Assembly (NCBI RefSeq): GCF_025751575.1
Contig: NZ_JAOWLA010000002.1
Span: 124,001-188,000 of the forward strand
Direction: 5' to 3'
Origin: Albidovulum sediminicola
GTDB lineage: Bacteria > Pseudomonadota > Alphaproteobacteria > Rhodobacterales > Rhodobacteraceae
DNA length: 64,000 nt
Positions 9,164-17,883 of this stretch are shown here, one piece after another. Under the pieces are notes generated by a model. That model made no database searches and was not told the DNA's origin. It saw nothing but the letters and a program-made list of their open reading frames with translations. A program made the position numbers and the translations under genes. How positions within the stretch are numbered: the stretch's first letter is position 1; each line of letters opens with the position of its first letter.

Positions 9164-10972
9164 CTAGACGGCCCGCGTCGCAACCTCCAGCCATGCGCGG
9201 GCGGCGTCCGAGACCCGCGGCCCGATCAGCGCGCGCACTTCGGCATGGTAGGCGTTGAGCCAGCCGCGCTCCCCCTCGCTGAGCGCGGCGGTGTCCACCA
9301 GACGCAGGTCGATGGGCGCGAAGGTCAGGGTGCGGAATGCCAGCATCTTGCGATGATCATCGCCGCCGGGCAGGGCGGGCGCCTCCTCGACCACCACGAG
9401 GTTCTCGATCCGGATGCCGAAGGCGCCTTCGCGGTAGTAGCCCGGCTCGTTCGACAGGATCATGCCGACCTCCAGCGGCACGTCGGAAACGCGCGAAAGC
9501 CGCTGCGGTCCTTCATGAACGCAAAGGAACGCGCCGACCCCGTGTCCGGTGCCGTGGTCGAAGTCCTGCCCGGCGAGCCAGAGGTTGTAGCGCGCGAGGC
9601 TGTCGAGATGCGCGCCCGCCACGCCGCGCGGCCAGCGCAGGCGGGATATCGCGATCATCCCCTGAAGGACGCGCGTGAAACAGGACCGCACGTCCGGGTC
9701 CACCAGCCCGACCGAGACGGTGCGGGTGATGTCGGTCGTGCCGTCAAGGTACTGCCCACCGGAGTCGATGACGACGATCTGGCCAGGCTCGATCGGGCGG
9801 TCGCTGTCCTCGGTCACACGGTAATGCATGATCGCGCCGTTTGGCCCGGTGCCGCAGATCGTCTCGAAGCTGATGTCCTCCAGCGCGTTGGTGGCACGGC
9901 GGAACTCTTCCAGCGCCCGCACCGCGGCGATCTCGGTCAGGGCGCCCTTGGGGGCCTCCTGGTCGAACCACGCCAGGAACTCCACCATCGCGGCGCCGTC
10001 GCGCAGATGCGCCTCGGCCATGCCGGCGACCTCGGCGGCGTTCTTGCGCGCTTTGGGCATGATGCAGGGATCCTGTCCCCAGGACAGCGCGATGCTCGCC
10101 GAGGCCAGTTCCTGCGACACGGCGAGCGGCGCGGTCGCCCGGTCGACCCGCACGGGGCCCGCCAAGGTGCGCAGCGCGGGCGCAAAGGCCTCTGGCGGGC
10201 GGATGGTGATGTCTGGGCCCAGATGCTCGCGCACGGCGTCCGAGAGTTTCTCCTTCGCGGTGAAAAGCGTGACATGGCCGCCCGCGTCGAGGATGGCGAA
10301 GGCATGAACGACGGGGTTGCGCGGGATGTCGCCCCCACGGATGTTCAGCAGCCAGGAAATCGAGTCCGGCAGCGTCAGCACCGCCGCCGCCTGGCCCGCG
10401 CGGGACAATTCCTTGCCCAGCCGCGCACGCTTGTCGGCCGAGCTTTCGCCCGCGAAGTCCAGCGGGTGAATGCGGGTCGCCCCCAGCGGCGGTGCGGGCT
10501 GGTCCGGCCAGACAGCGTCAACGAAATTCACGCTTTCACAAAGCTCTATGCCGCTTCCTTCGAGCGCGGTGCGAAGATCCTCGACCTCCTTCGCGGTGTG
10601 CAGCCAGGGGTCGAAACCGACACGCCCTCCAGAGGGCAACATCTCTTTCAGCCAGTCGGCGGGTTTCACCTCGGGCCAGGGAACGGGGGTGAAATGCGCC
10701 AGGTCCACCTGCGCCTTCACCTGGGTCCGGTAGCGTCCGTCGATGAAGACCCCGGCGATTTCGGGCAGCACGATGCAGAAGCCGGCGGAGCCCGTGAAGC
10801 CGGTCAGCCAGGCCAGGCGTTCGTCATGGGGGGCGACGTATTCGCCCTGATGGACATCGGCGCGGGGCACCAGAAAGCCGCTGAACCCGACGCCTGACAG
10901 GGCCTCGCGCAGCGCAGCCAGACGAGAAGGCCCCTGTTCGGGGCGGGCGTTGGTGTGAAAGGTCTGGAACAT
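9164..10972 (-). CDS. Aminopeptidase P family (Xaa-Pro) metallopeptidase
   Basis: A 602-residue M24B peptidase of the long, eukaryotic-like XPNPEP type. It has two creatinase-like N-terminal domains and a pita-bread catalytic domain from about residue 315. Metal ligands are visible: Asp403 and Asp414 in VIDSGGQYLDGTTDITRT, His in DHGTGHGVGAF, Glu in NEPGYY, and Glu in GIRIENL. It would remove N-terminal residues preceding proline from peptides in the cytoplasm. Length matches the roughly 600-residue family. It stands alone, divergent from the methyltransferase gene. Confidence 0.92.
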   Translation of the reverse strand: MFQTFHTNARPEQGPSRLAALREALSGVGFSGFLVPRADVHQGEYVAPHDERLAWLTGFTGSAGFCIVLPEIAGVFIDGRYRTQVKAQVDLAHFTPVPWPEVKPADWLKEMLPSGGRVGFDPWLHTAKEVEDLRTALEGSGIELCESVNFVDAVWPDQPAPPLGATRIHPLDFAGESSADKRARLGKELSRAGQAAAVLTLPDSISWLLNIRGGDIPRNPVVHAFAILDAGGHVTLFTAKEKLSDAVREHLGPDITIRPPEAFAPALRTLAGPVRVDRATAPLAVSQELASASIALSWGQDPCIMPKARKNAAEVAGMAEAHLRDGAAMVEFLAWFDQEAPKGALTEIAAVRALEEFRRATNALEDISFETICGTGPNGAIMHYRVTEDSDRPIEPGQIVVIDSGGQYLDGTTDITRTVSVGLVDPDVRSCFTRVLQGMIAISRLRWPRGVAGAHLDSLARYNLWLAGQDFDHGTGHGVGAFLCVHEGPQRLSRVSDVPLEVGMILSNEPGYYREGAFGIRIENLVVVEEAPALPGGDDHRKMLAFRTLTFAPIDLRLVDTAALSEGERGWLNAYHAEVRALIGPRVSDAARAWLEVATRAV

Positions 10973-11077
10973 CGCGCACTCCTTCGGGGTTCAGGACTTT
11001 GTGACTCGCTTCGCGGCCGAACGCCAGCACCCGCACGTCCCATTTTGTGCCCGGGGCGAACGGTGCTAGGCTGATCC

Positions 11078-11884
11078 ATGGACTTCGCGGGGGTAGAACG
11101 GCAGGAATGGCGCAAGGGCGCCGTGGCCGCGCACTATGCCAGCCATTTTGCGCGGGCGGCAGAGCAATGCGTGCCAGCCTTTGTCGAACGGGTGGGCGGG
11201 CCCTGCCGCGCGCTCGACCTTTGCTGTGGCCACGCCATCGTTGCCCGCGGCCTCTTGGACCGGGGCTGTCAGGTGACGGCGGCCGATTTCTCCCCGGCGA
11301 TGCTGGACCTGGCGCGCGAGCGGGTGCCCGAGGCGAACCTGGTCGAGGCTGACGCGATGGAACTGCCCTTCGCGGACGAGGAGTTCGACGCCATTACCAT
11401 CGGCTTCGGCATCCCGCATGTGCCTGACCCCGTGCGGGTCCTGCGCGAATGCGCGCGGGTGCTGCGGCCCGACGGCGTGCTGGTCTACAGCGTCTGGCAT
11501 GGGCCCGAACGCGAAAGCGTCCTGACGGCGGTCTTCGAGGCCATCATGCAGTTCGGAGATCCGGGCATCGCGCTGCCGCCGGGGCCAGGGGCGCATGACT
11601 ATGCCCAGCCGGAAATCGCCGTCCCGTCGCTGGCGGCGGCGGGCTTCGCCGCGCCGGAGTTTCAGACCGTCCCGAGTATCTGGACGCTCGATGAACCCGA
11701 CGCGCCGGCGCGTCTCTTCGAACAGGGGACGGCGCGTGGCGGCTATCTTCTGCGCCAGCAGAGCGACCGGGCGCGGCGCGCGATCCGGGCGGCGGTCGCG
11801 CGATGGGTGGCCGGGCATTGCGGGGAGGGGCCGCCCTGGCGCGTCCCCATCCCCGCAGCGCTGGTGAGCGCGCGCAGGCTTTAG
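11078..11884 (+). CDS. Class I SAM-dependent methyltransferase (UbiE-like)
   Basis: A 268-residue cytosolic enzyme of the Methyltransf_11/UbiE group. Motif I is [14 protein letters not shown] (around residue 45), where the usual GCGTG is CCGHA. The acidic strand-2 end follows ([14 protein letters not shown]), then [18 protein letters not shown] and the post-motif FGIPHVPDP. The small-molecule substrate is unknown. The C-terminal third may form a lid. Its TAG stop overlaps the TAA of the convergent cobT gene by 4 bases. Confidence 0.8.
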   Translation: MDFAGVERQEWRKGAVAAHYASHFARAAEQCVPAFVERVGGPCRALDLCCGHAIVARGLLDRGCQVTAADFSPAMLDLARERVPEANLVEADAMELPFADEEFDAITIGFGIPHVPDPVRVLRECARVLRPDGVLVYSVWHGPERESVLTAVFEAIMQFGDPGIALPPGPGAHDYAQPEIAVPSLAAAGFAAPEFQTVPSIWTLDEPDAPARLFEQGTARGGYLLRQQSDRARRAIRAAVARWVAGHCGEGPPWRVPIPAALVSARRL

Positions 11885-13749
11885 CTGGCCTTGCGAATGC
11901 CCATCACCCGCGCCCGCGCACGGGGGTCGCTATCGAAAAGGCTCGCCAACTGCTCGGTCATCGCACCGGCAAGTTGCTCCACATCCGTGATGGTCACCGC
12001 GCGCTGGTAGTAGCGGGTGACGTCATGCCCGATGCCGATGGCGATCAGTTCGACGGCCTTGCGCTTCTCGACCATCGCGATCACGTCGCGCAGGTGCTTT
12101 TCGAGGTAGTTGGCGGAGTTGACCGAGAGTGTCGAGTCATCCACCGGCGCCCCGTCGGAAATCACCATCAGGATCTTGCGCTGTTCGGGGCGCTGGATCA
12201 TGCGGCGGTGCGCCCATTCCAGCGCCTCGCCGTCGATGTTTTCCTTCAAGAGCCCCTCCTTCATCATCAGGCCCAGGTTCGACCGGACCCGCCGCCAAGG
12301 GGCGTCAGCGCCCTTGTAGATGATGTGACGCAGGTCGTTCAGGCGGCCCGGCTGTGGCGGGCGGCCCTGCGCCAGCCAGCGTTCGCGCGACTGCCCGCCT
12401 TTCCAGGCGCGGGTGGTGAAGCCAAGGATCTCCACCTTGACCTGGCAGCGTTCGAGCGTGCGTGCCAGAACGTCGGCGCAGATCGCCGCGATCGAGATCG
12501 GGCGGCCGCGCATCGAGCCGGAATTGTCCAGAAGCAGCGTCACGCAGGTGTCGCGGAACTCCGTGTCCTTCTCGATCTTGAACGAGAGCGGAGTCGTGGG
12601 GTTCGCGACCACGCGGGCAAGGCGGCCGGCGTCCAGGATCCCTTCCTCAAGGTCGAATTCCCAGCTACGGTTCTGCTGTGCCTGAAGGCGGCGCTGGAGC
12701 TTGTTGGCCAGCCGGCTGACGGCGCCCTTCAGGGGCTCAAGCTGCTGGTCCAGATAGGCGCGCAGCCGTTCAAGCTCGGCCGGTTCGGCAAGCTCCTCCG
12801 CCTTGATTTCCTCATCGAAATCAGTCGTATAGACGGAGTAGTTAGGGTCCGCGTCGGAATAGGGGGCGGGCTGCGGCGGCTCAAGCGGCGCGTCGCTTTC
12901 GGGAAGCTCCGCTTCCTCGCCCTCTTCCATGTCGGGCGCCTCGTCCATCATCACCTTGGACTCGGTCGTGTCCTGGGTGTCCTCCTGGCTTTGGTCGGGT
13001 TCGGCCTCGGCCTCTTCGCTTTCGTTTTCCTCCTGGCCTTCGGAGGTGTCGGGCTGTTCCTCCGCCTCGTCGCCTTCGCCCTCATCCTCGTCCTGAAGGT
13101 CGGGATCCTCGCCCAGCTGGTCGCCGTAGCCCAGGTCCTTGATCACCTGCCGCGCGAGGCGGGCGAAGGCGGCCTGGTCGGCCAGGACGTCATTCACATG
13201 ATCAAGCGTGCCGCCGGCCTGTTCCTCGATGAAGGGCCGCCAGAGTTCCATCACATTTCCCGCCCCGCCGGGCATCGGGCGGCCCGTGGCCAGATGGCGC
13301 ACCAGGTAGCCCGCCGCCTGGGCAAGGGGCGCGTCCTGGGCCGAACGGATCTGGGAATAGCCCTTGCGCTCGGCCTCATGCGCGATCTTGGCATCGATGT
13401 TGCCAAGGGTGCCCGGCATGGCGCGGGCGCCCACCGCCTCGCAGCGCGCGGTTTCCATCGCCTCGTAGAGGTCGCGCGCCATCTGGCCGGTCGGGTTGTA
13501 TTTCGCGGCCACGTCCGCGTCGTGATGCCGGCGCCGAAGCGCAAGCGCATCGGCGGTGCCGCGGGCGATCAAGACCTCGTCCCGCGTCATGCGGCGCGAG
13601 ACCTGCGGCAGGCGCATCGCGTCCGCCGTCATCCCCGGAGGATCGACCGAATAGGTGACCGTCAGGTCAGGGGCGTCGGCGAGTGTCTTCGTCGCGTCGG
13701 CGAGCGCCTTCTTGAACGGGTCGGCGGGGTTGTCGTTGCGTTGGGTCAT
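11881..13749 (-). CDS. cobT: Aerobic cobaltochelatase subunit CobT
   Basis: A 622-residue subunit of the CobN-CobS-CobT complex that inserts cobalt into hydrogenobyrinic acid a,c-diamide in aerobic B12 synthesis. The N-terminal domain (1-210) is followed by a very acidic linker (about 214-292) and a C-terminal von Willebrand A domain with an intact MIDAS motif DNSGS (408-412). Length is normal. It is the last gene of a tightly overlapping cobS-orf-cobT cluster, and its ATG overlaps the preceding TGA (ATGA). cobN is not in the window. Confidence 0.95.
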   Translation of the reverse strand: MTQRNDNPADPFKKALADATKTLADAPDLTVTYSVDPPGMTADAMRLPQVSRRMTRDEVLIARGTADALALRRRHHDADVAAKYNPTGQMARDLYEAMETARCEAVGARAMPGTLGNIDAKIAHEAERKGYSQIRSAQDAPLAQAAGYLVRHLATGRPMPGGAGNVMELWRPFIEEQAGGTLDHVNDVLADQAAFARLARQVIKDLGYGDQLGEDPDLQDEDEGEGDEAEEQPDTSEGQEENESEEAEAEPDQSQEDTQDTTESKVMMDEAPDMEEGEEAELPESDAPLEPPQPAPYSDADPNYSVYTTDFDEEIKAEELAEPAELERLRAYLDQQLEPLKGAVSRLANKLQRRLQAQQNRSWEFDLEEGILDAGRLARVVANPTTPLSFKIEKDTEFRDTCVTLLLDNSGSMRGRPISIAAICADVLARTLERCQVKVEILGFTTRAWKGGQSRERWLAQGRPPQPGRLNDLRHIIYKGADAPWRRVRSNLGLMMKEGLLKENIDGEALEWAHRRMIQRPEQRKILMVISDGAPVDDSTLSVNSANYLEKHLRDVIAMVEKRKAVELIAIGIGHDVTRYYQRAVTITDVEQLAGAMTEQLASLFDSDPRARARVMGIRKAS

Positions 13750-14108
13750 GCGTTGCCCCGCAATTTATGCGCTTGAATCGTCTCGGAAACCAATGCCGGG
13801 TTCGACTGAGCCATGTATCGGATATGTACCGATGAAGCTCTGCTCAGGTCCAGATGCGCGTCGAGTATGGCGGGTTTTTCCCACTGTTGGGCGATCACAG
13901 CGACAGGAGTACCGTCAACTTCCATTACCCAAGTTGCCTGACCGCCCGCGATATTGGCGAGGTATCTGGAGCTTTGAATTTGCGCAGCCAAAGCCATGGT
14001 CGTCGTATTTGCAGACAAGTCCAGATTTGTCAGGTGCGGTGCATCAATGTCATCTCCGGCACAAACGCTATCGCGCGTAAGTTCCAACGAGATGGTGTGA
14101 TCGCTCAT
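13746..14108 (-). CDS. Unknown 120-aa protein between cobS and cobT
   Basis: I do not recognise this protein. The reading frame fits exactly between its neighbours: its ATG shares one base with the cobS stop (TGATG) and its TGA overlaps the cobT start (ATGA), so translation is coupled on both sides. It begins [10 protein letters not shown], has no signal or membrane segment, and contains the strand-like stretch [18 protein letters not shown] (about residues 62-79). The last 35 residues look helical and polar. By eye, GC content is clearly lower than in cobS or cobT, which suggests later insertion. It may be a cargo gene or an accessory factor of the chelatase. Confidence 0.78.
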   Translation of the reverse strand: MSDHTISLELTRDSVCAGDDIDAPHLTNLDLSANTTTMALAAQIQSSRYLANIAGGQATWVMEVDGTPVAVIAQQWEKPAILDAHLDLSRASSVHIRYMAQSNPALVSETIQAHKLRGNA

Positions 14109-15094
14109 CACCGAATGCTCTGGCTCGCCGCACTTTCCGGCAGTTCCTCGTCGAAGCAGCGCTGGTAGAACTCGGCCACCGTCTTGCGCTCCAGCTCGTC
14201 GCATTTGTTGAGGAAGGTCAGCCGGAAGGCGTATCCCACGTTGCGGAAGATCTCGGCGTTCCAGGCCCAGTTGATCACGGTCCGCGGGCTCATGACGGTC
14301 GAAAGGTCGCCGTTCATGAAGGCAGTCCGGGTCAGGTCGGCGACGGTGACCATCTGGCCGATGGTCTTGCGGCCCTTCTCGCTGTTGTAATGCGGCGCCT
14401 TGCCGAGGACGATCGCGGCCTCTGCATCGTGGGAAAGGTAGTTCAGCGTTGCCACCAGAGACCAGCGGTCCATCTGCGCCTGGTTGATCTGCTGCACGCC
14501 GTGGTAAAGCCCGGTCGTGTCGCCCAGGCCCACGGTGTTCGCGGTCGCGAACAGCCGGAAGGACGGGTTCGGCGTGATGATCTCGTTCTGGTCCAGCAGC
14601 GTAAGCTTGCCGTCATGTTCCAGCACGCGCTGGATCACGAACATCACGTCCGCGCGGCCGGCGTCGTATTCGTCGAAGACGATGGCGACGGGATTGCGCA
14701 ACGCCCAGGGCAGGATGCCCTCATGGAACTCCGTCACCTGCTTGCCGTCGCGCAGCTTGATCGCGTCCTTGCCGATTAGGTCGATCCGGCTGATGTGGCT
14801 GTCGAGGTTGACGCGCACGCAAGGCCAGTTGAGTCGCGCCGCCACCTGCTCGATATGCGTCGATTTCCCGGTGCCGTGATAGCCCTGGATCATGACCCGG
14901 CGGTTGTAGGCGAAGCCCGCGAGGATAGCGAGCGTGGTGTCGGGGTCGAACTTGTAGGTATGGTCGATCTCGGGCACGCGGTCGCTGCGCTCGGCGAAGC
15001 CCTTCACCTTCATCTCGGTGTCGATCCCGAAGACCTCGCGGACAGAGATCTCTTCGGTGGGTTTCGCGGTCGTATCCAGCATCGTCTTGCCCAT
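14108..15094 (-). CDS. cobS: Aerobic cobaltochelatase subunit CobS (AAA+ ATPase)
   Basis: A 328-residue AAA+ ATPase that works with CobT as the motor of cobalt insertion by CobN. The Walker A motif is GYHGTGKST and Walker B is [10 protein letters not shown]. The N-terminal segment [19 protein letters not shown] is characteristic of CobS. I chose the ATG at 15094, giving 328 residues. A second ATG at 15082 is possible, and the upstream reading frame is not conserved-looking. It heads the cobS-orf-cobT cluster. Its leader contains strong hairpins (15105-15159). Confidence 0.95.
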   Translation of the reverse strand: MGKTMLDTTAKPTEEISVREVFGIDTEMKVKGFAERSDRVPEIDHTYKFDPDTTLAILAGFAYNRRVMIQGYHGTGKSTHIEQVAARLNWPCVRVNLDSHISRIDLIGKDAIKLRDGKQVTEFHEGILPWALRNPVAIVFDEYDAGRADVMFVIQRVLEHDGKLTLLDQNEIITPNPSFRLFATANTVGLGDTTGLYHGVQQINQAQMDRWSLVATLNYLSHDAEAAIVLGKAPHYNSEKGRKTIGQMVTVADLTRTAFMNGDLSTVMSPRTVINWAWNAEIFRNVGYAFRLTFLNKCDELERKTVAEFYQRCFDEELPESAASQSIR

Positions 15095-15104
15095 TCTGAC
15101 TAAA

Positions 15105-15159
15105 GGCCCCAAGGCGGGCGGGGCCGCCCCCGCGATTGATGGAGCATATCGCGGGGGCG
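15105..15159 (-). promoter_or_regulatory. Tandem hairpins in the cobS leader
   Basis: A perfect 12-bp stem (15125-15136 with 15148-15159, arm CGCCCCCGCGAT, 11-nt loop) sits 30 bases before the cobS ATG. A second 6-bp stem, GGCCCC/GGGGCC (15105-15110 with 15120-15125), follows on the cobS strand and shares one base. There is no T run and no recognisable B12 box, so it is neither a classical terminator nor an obvious cobalamin riboswitch. Confidence 0.5.
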
Positions 15160-15347
15160 TGCAAGGGCGGGGGGCGAATTCTGCCTGCCAGATCGCGACA
15201 AACGATGGGTCCAGCACGGTGCGGTCGGCGGGACCGCCGCCCAGGCGGGATCACGCGATTGGGAACGGGCGGGGACAACCTTTTACCCGCAGGCGCGCCC
15301 TGAAGGTGCATGATAGGGTCTGCAAGACGTCGATGGCGGAGAATGGA

Positions 15348-15818
15348 ATGATCAGACGCAGACAGGTTCTTTCGATGGCCGGTGCGGGGCTCGCCGCGCT
15401 CATCCCCTTGCGCCCGCGCGCCGAGGAGGTTTTCGAGATCACGCGATCCGAGGCGGAATGGCGCCGCCTGCTGACGCCCGCCCAGTTCGAGGTCCTGCGC
15501 GAGGAGGCGACCGAACGCGCCTTCACCAGCCCGCTCAACGACGAGCATCGCGAAGGCACCTTCCATTGCGCGGGCTGCGACCTGCCGCTCTATTCCTCCG
15601 CGACCAAGTACGACAGCGGCACCGGCTGGCCTTCGTTCTGGGAACCGCTGCCCAACGCCGTCGCCACGCGTGCGGACTGGGGGATCTTCGGCCGCCGGAC
15701 CGAGGTTCATTGCCGCCGCTGCGGCGGGCACCTGGGCCATGTCTTCGACGACGGACCGAAACCGACGGGCAAACGCTACTGCATGAACGGCGTCGCGCTC
15801 ACCTTCCGCGCCGCCTGA
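15348..15818 (+). CDS. msrB: Peptide-methionine (R)-S-oxide reductase with Tat signal
   Basis: A 156-residue protein that reduces methionine-R-sulfoxide. The MsrB domain has two zinc-binding CxxC pairs (CAGC and CRRC), the motif GTGWPSFW, GHLGHVF, and the catalytic cysteine in RYCMNG. The N-terminus is a twin-arginine signal, RRRQVLSMAGAGLAAL, so the enzyme should be exported, unlike ordinary cytosolic MsrB. The start at 15348 has GGAG six bases upstream. An ATG at 15333 is an alternative that keeps the signal. A periplasmic protein-repair role is inferred. Confidence 0.9.
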   Translation: MIRRRQVLSMAGAGLAALIPLRPRAEEVFEITRSEAEWRRLLTPAQFEVLREEATERAFTSPLNDEHREGTFHCAGCDLPLYSSATKYDSGTGWPSFWEPLPNAVATRADWGIFGRRTEVHCRRCGGHLGHVFDDGPKPTGKRYCMNGVALTFRAA

Positions 15819-15829
15819 CCGCCCCCCGT

Positions 15830-15876
15830 TTCTTCATTGCCGAAATACCCCGGGGGTGCGGGGGCAGGGCCCCCGC
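15830..15876 (-). repeat. Rhodobacterales-type intergenic hairpin repeat, copy 1
   Basis: Read on the minus strand: an 8-bp perfect stem GCGGGGGC/GCCCCCGC with a 3-nt loop, then ACCCCCGGGGTATTT and an AATGAAGA-like end. It lies between the convergent msrB and J-domain genes. The same arrangement recurs at 29068-29123, so it is a dispersed element and probably serves as a terminator. Confidence 0.6.
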
Positions 15877-15894
15877 CGCCGCCCGATCGGCGCC

Positions 15895-16521
15895 TCAATC
15901 CTTGAAGTTGCGGCTGTCCTTGATCTGGTCCCAGGCCCAGACGACCTCCTGCAAGCGTTCCTCGTCAGAGCGGTCGCCGCCGTTCATGTCCGGATGAAGA
16001 TCCTTGACCAGGCTCTTGTATTGTTTTCGAATTTCAACCTTCGTCCAGCTGTCCTTGGCTTCGAGGATCTCGATCGCGCGCCGCTCGGTCGGGGGGAGCT
16101 TGCGTCCGGCGCCACGTCCGGGGTTCTGCGTCGCGTTCGCCCCCAGCAGTTCCATCGGATCGGCGATGCCGAGACGCGACCAGGCGCGATCCTCTCCGTC
16201 GCGCTTGCCGAAGGGCTTGGTCTCACGCCCCCACACGCGGTCATTGTCGAGGAACTTCTCGAACTCGTCCTCGCTCGATCCCTGGAAGAAATTCCACTTG
16301 AGATTGTATTCGCGCACATGATCACGGCAGAACCAGTAATAGTCGTCCAGATTGTCCGGCGACTTGGGTGCGCGGTACTGTCCGGCCTCACGGCAGCCGG
16401 AATGGTCGCAGCCGCGCGTCGACGTCTCAAAGGCGCCGGACATGCCGCGCTTGGTCTTGGCGCGCCGTTTCTTGTCCGACGCGGCCGAGATGTCGAATCC
16501 GAAGGGGTCGTTCCTGCTCAT
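15895..16521 (-). CDS. J-domain (DnaJ-like) protein
   Basis: A 208-residue cytosolic protein with a C-terminal J domain (about residues 145-205). The J domain includes the invariant HPD motif in VKDLHPDMNGGD, which would stimulate an Hsp70 ATPase. The N-terminal half holds a probable metal site: Cys and His residues in CDHSGC and WFCRDHVREYN. This architecture is a known alphaproteobacterial J-protein type commonly located near cobS. Client and partner Hsp70 are unknown. Confidence 0.88.
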   Translation of the reverse strand: MSRNDPFGFDISAASDKKRRAKTKRGMSGAFETSTRGCDHSGCREAGQYRAPKSPDNLDDYYWFCRDHVREYNLKWNFFQGSSEDEFEKFLDNDRVWGRETKPFGKRDGEDRAWSRLGIADPMELLGANATQNPGRGAGRKLPPTERRAIEILEAKDSWTKVEIRKQYKSLVKDLHPDMNGGDRSDEERLQEVVWAWDQIKDSRNFKD

Positions 16522-16654
16522 CCTGCCTTCCGAAACCTGGCTTTCCGACTCGGGGGACCGAGTTTAGGGCTTTTGGCCGGGCGTGGAAGGGGCAGACGCG
16601 AAAAAATGCGTGATCGGTGCGCTTGGCCTTCGGAAGAGCGCAGGGTTGCGGGCG

Positions 16655-17038
16655 CTAGTCCTGCGGCGCGGGCAGCCCGGGCAGGCACATCGCCGGCGGG
16701 CGCCGCCGCCCCCCGTCGGGGTTCAGCACACGCACGCGGCGCGGCAGGACCGCCCTTGCCCGCCAGCCGTCACCGCCATCGCTGGGCCCCGGACCGATCA
16801 GCAGGGGGACATGCGCGCGAATATCCGTCGGCCGCCGGAAGACCATGAAGCTTTCCAGCCGCCTGCGCGCCCTTCCGAGCCAGCCACGCGACATCACCGG
16901 ACGCTCTTCGATGCCGACGTATTCCCAACCGGCGTCGATCATCAGGTCAATCTCGCGCCCGGCCAGCGCAGATTCCGCCTTGCCACCCTTGCCACGGCCC
17001 GTGGGCTTGGGGGCCTGAAAATACTTGAACTCGTACAT
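16655..17038 (-). CDS. DUF4177-like small protein, first of two
   Basis: A 127-residue soluble protein starting MYEFKYFQAP. The opening YEFK strand, the central ALAGREIDLMIDAGWEYVGIE and FMVFRRP match the layout of the neighbouring DUF4177-like protein (YEYKAV, MNRLGRDGWDYV, LMIFRRP). The two are probably paralogues. Function is unknown. The tail after about residue 85 is proline- and arginine-rich and probably disordered. The start could also be a GTG nine bases upstream. Preceded by an AT-rich intergenic patch. Confidence 0.6.
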   Translation of the reverse strand: MYEFKYFQAPKPTGRGKGGKAESALAGREIDLMIDAGWEYVGIEERPVMSRGWLGRARRRLESFMVFRRPTDIRAHVPLLIGPGPSDGGDGWRARAVLPRRVRVLNPDGGRRRPPAMCLPGLPAPQD

Positions 17039-17319
17039 AAGGATCACCGCTTAACAACACGGAAATCATGCAGGGCGTGTGGAAGGCGTGCAAGGCCGTG
17101 TGGGATGCGGGACCTGTCTGTCGCGCGGAGGTCGAGTTCGAATTTTTAATTTAAATCAACTGCTTTCATGCCTGTATTAAGGCTTGTAGCGGCCGTCGCG
17201 CCGCACATTAATTTCAACTTCGGGGCGAAAGCCTCGATTGACCGTTCATCCCTGGTGACAAATCGTGCGCGGTCGCCCGCACTGTTGACGGGCAACCCGC
17301 GAACCCGCGTCGGGCGTCT
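17039..17319. other. Intergenic region with AT-rich patch
   Basis: 281 bases with no gene between the two DUF4177-like genes. It holds an AT-rich stretch (about 17136-17220) unlike the high-GC surroundings, which could be the promoter of the downstream minus-strand gene. I see no clear tRNA, repeat or terminator. Confidence 0.4.
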
Positions 17320-17691
17320 TCAGCCCTCGCCCTTGGTGACTTTCGGTTCCTTCCGATCAAGCACCAGCGGTTCCCAGGCTGGGGAGCCTTCGGGCGCCCG
17401 GGTGGCGGAGATCGACGGCCGGGCGGCCTCTGACGGGGCCGTGGCGGCGGTTTCGACCAGCGGGCGGCGGAAGATCATCAGGGTCTGGTGGACCGTCACC
17501 GAACGGCGGGCCAGACCAACCTTGTCCTCGCGCGTGAAGGTATCGCTGCGTACATAGTCCCAACCGTCACGGCCCAGCCGGTTCATCATCTGGACGATCG
17601 CATGGGCATAGCGTTCGTCCGCCGTCCGGGCGCCCGGCGCCTTTTCGCCCTTCTCGGGCAGGGGAACGGCCTTGTACTCATAGCGTTGCAT
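17320..17691 (-). CDS. DUF4177-domain protein, second of two
   Basis: A 123-residue soluble protein starting MQRYEYKAVPLP, the typical opening of DUF4177 proteins. The core runs to about residue 78: IVQMMNRLGRDGWDYV, then a basic strand and TLMIFRRPL. A low-complexity tail follows (about 80-123). GGAG lies eight bases before the ATG, supporting the start. Function is unknown. It shares its motif order with the protein encoded at 16655-17038. Confidence 0.72.
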   Translation of the reverse strand: MQRYEYKAVPLPEKGEKAPGARTADERYAHAIVQMMNRLGRDGWDYVRSDTFTREDKVGLARRSVTVHQTLMIFRRPLVETAATAPSEAARPSISATRAPEGSPAWEPLVLDRKEPKVTKGEG

Positions 17692-17883
17692 CGACGGTCT
17701 CCAATCAGGCCGAGGCAGGATAGACCGATTCTGGGGCGGGTTGCATCACCGTGCCGGAACGCGCGGCGCGAACCGGGGGAAGCGTGCAACAGGCGCGGGC
17801 GCTTCGCAGGTGCGGCGCTGGCCGCCCTTGCCAGTTGCGCGCCGCCGGAGGTCAATGGGCGCGAACGAAACAAGGGGGCAGTG

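Noticed and set aside
15095-15347. Cobalamin riboswitch upstream of cobS
   Set aside because: No B12 box or typical core was found on either strand. Only simple hairpins are present.
17136-17220. CtrA box (TTAA-N7-TTAA) in the AT-rich patch
   Set aside because: TTAA words occur but not at the 7-base spacing.
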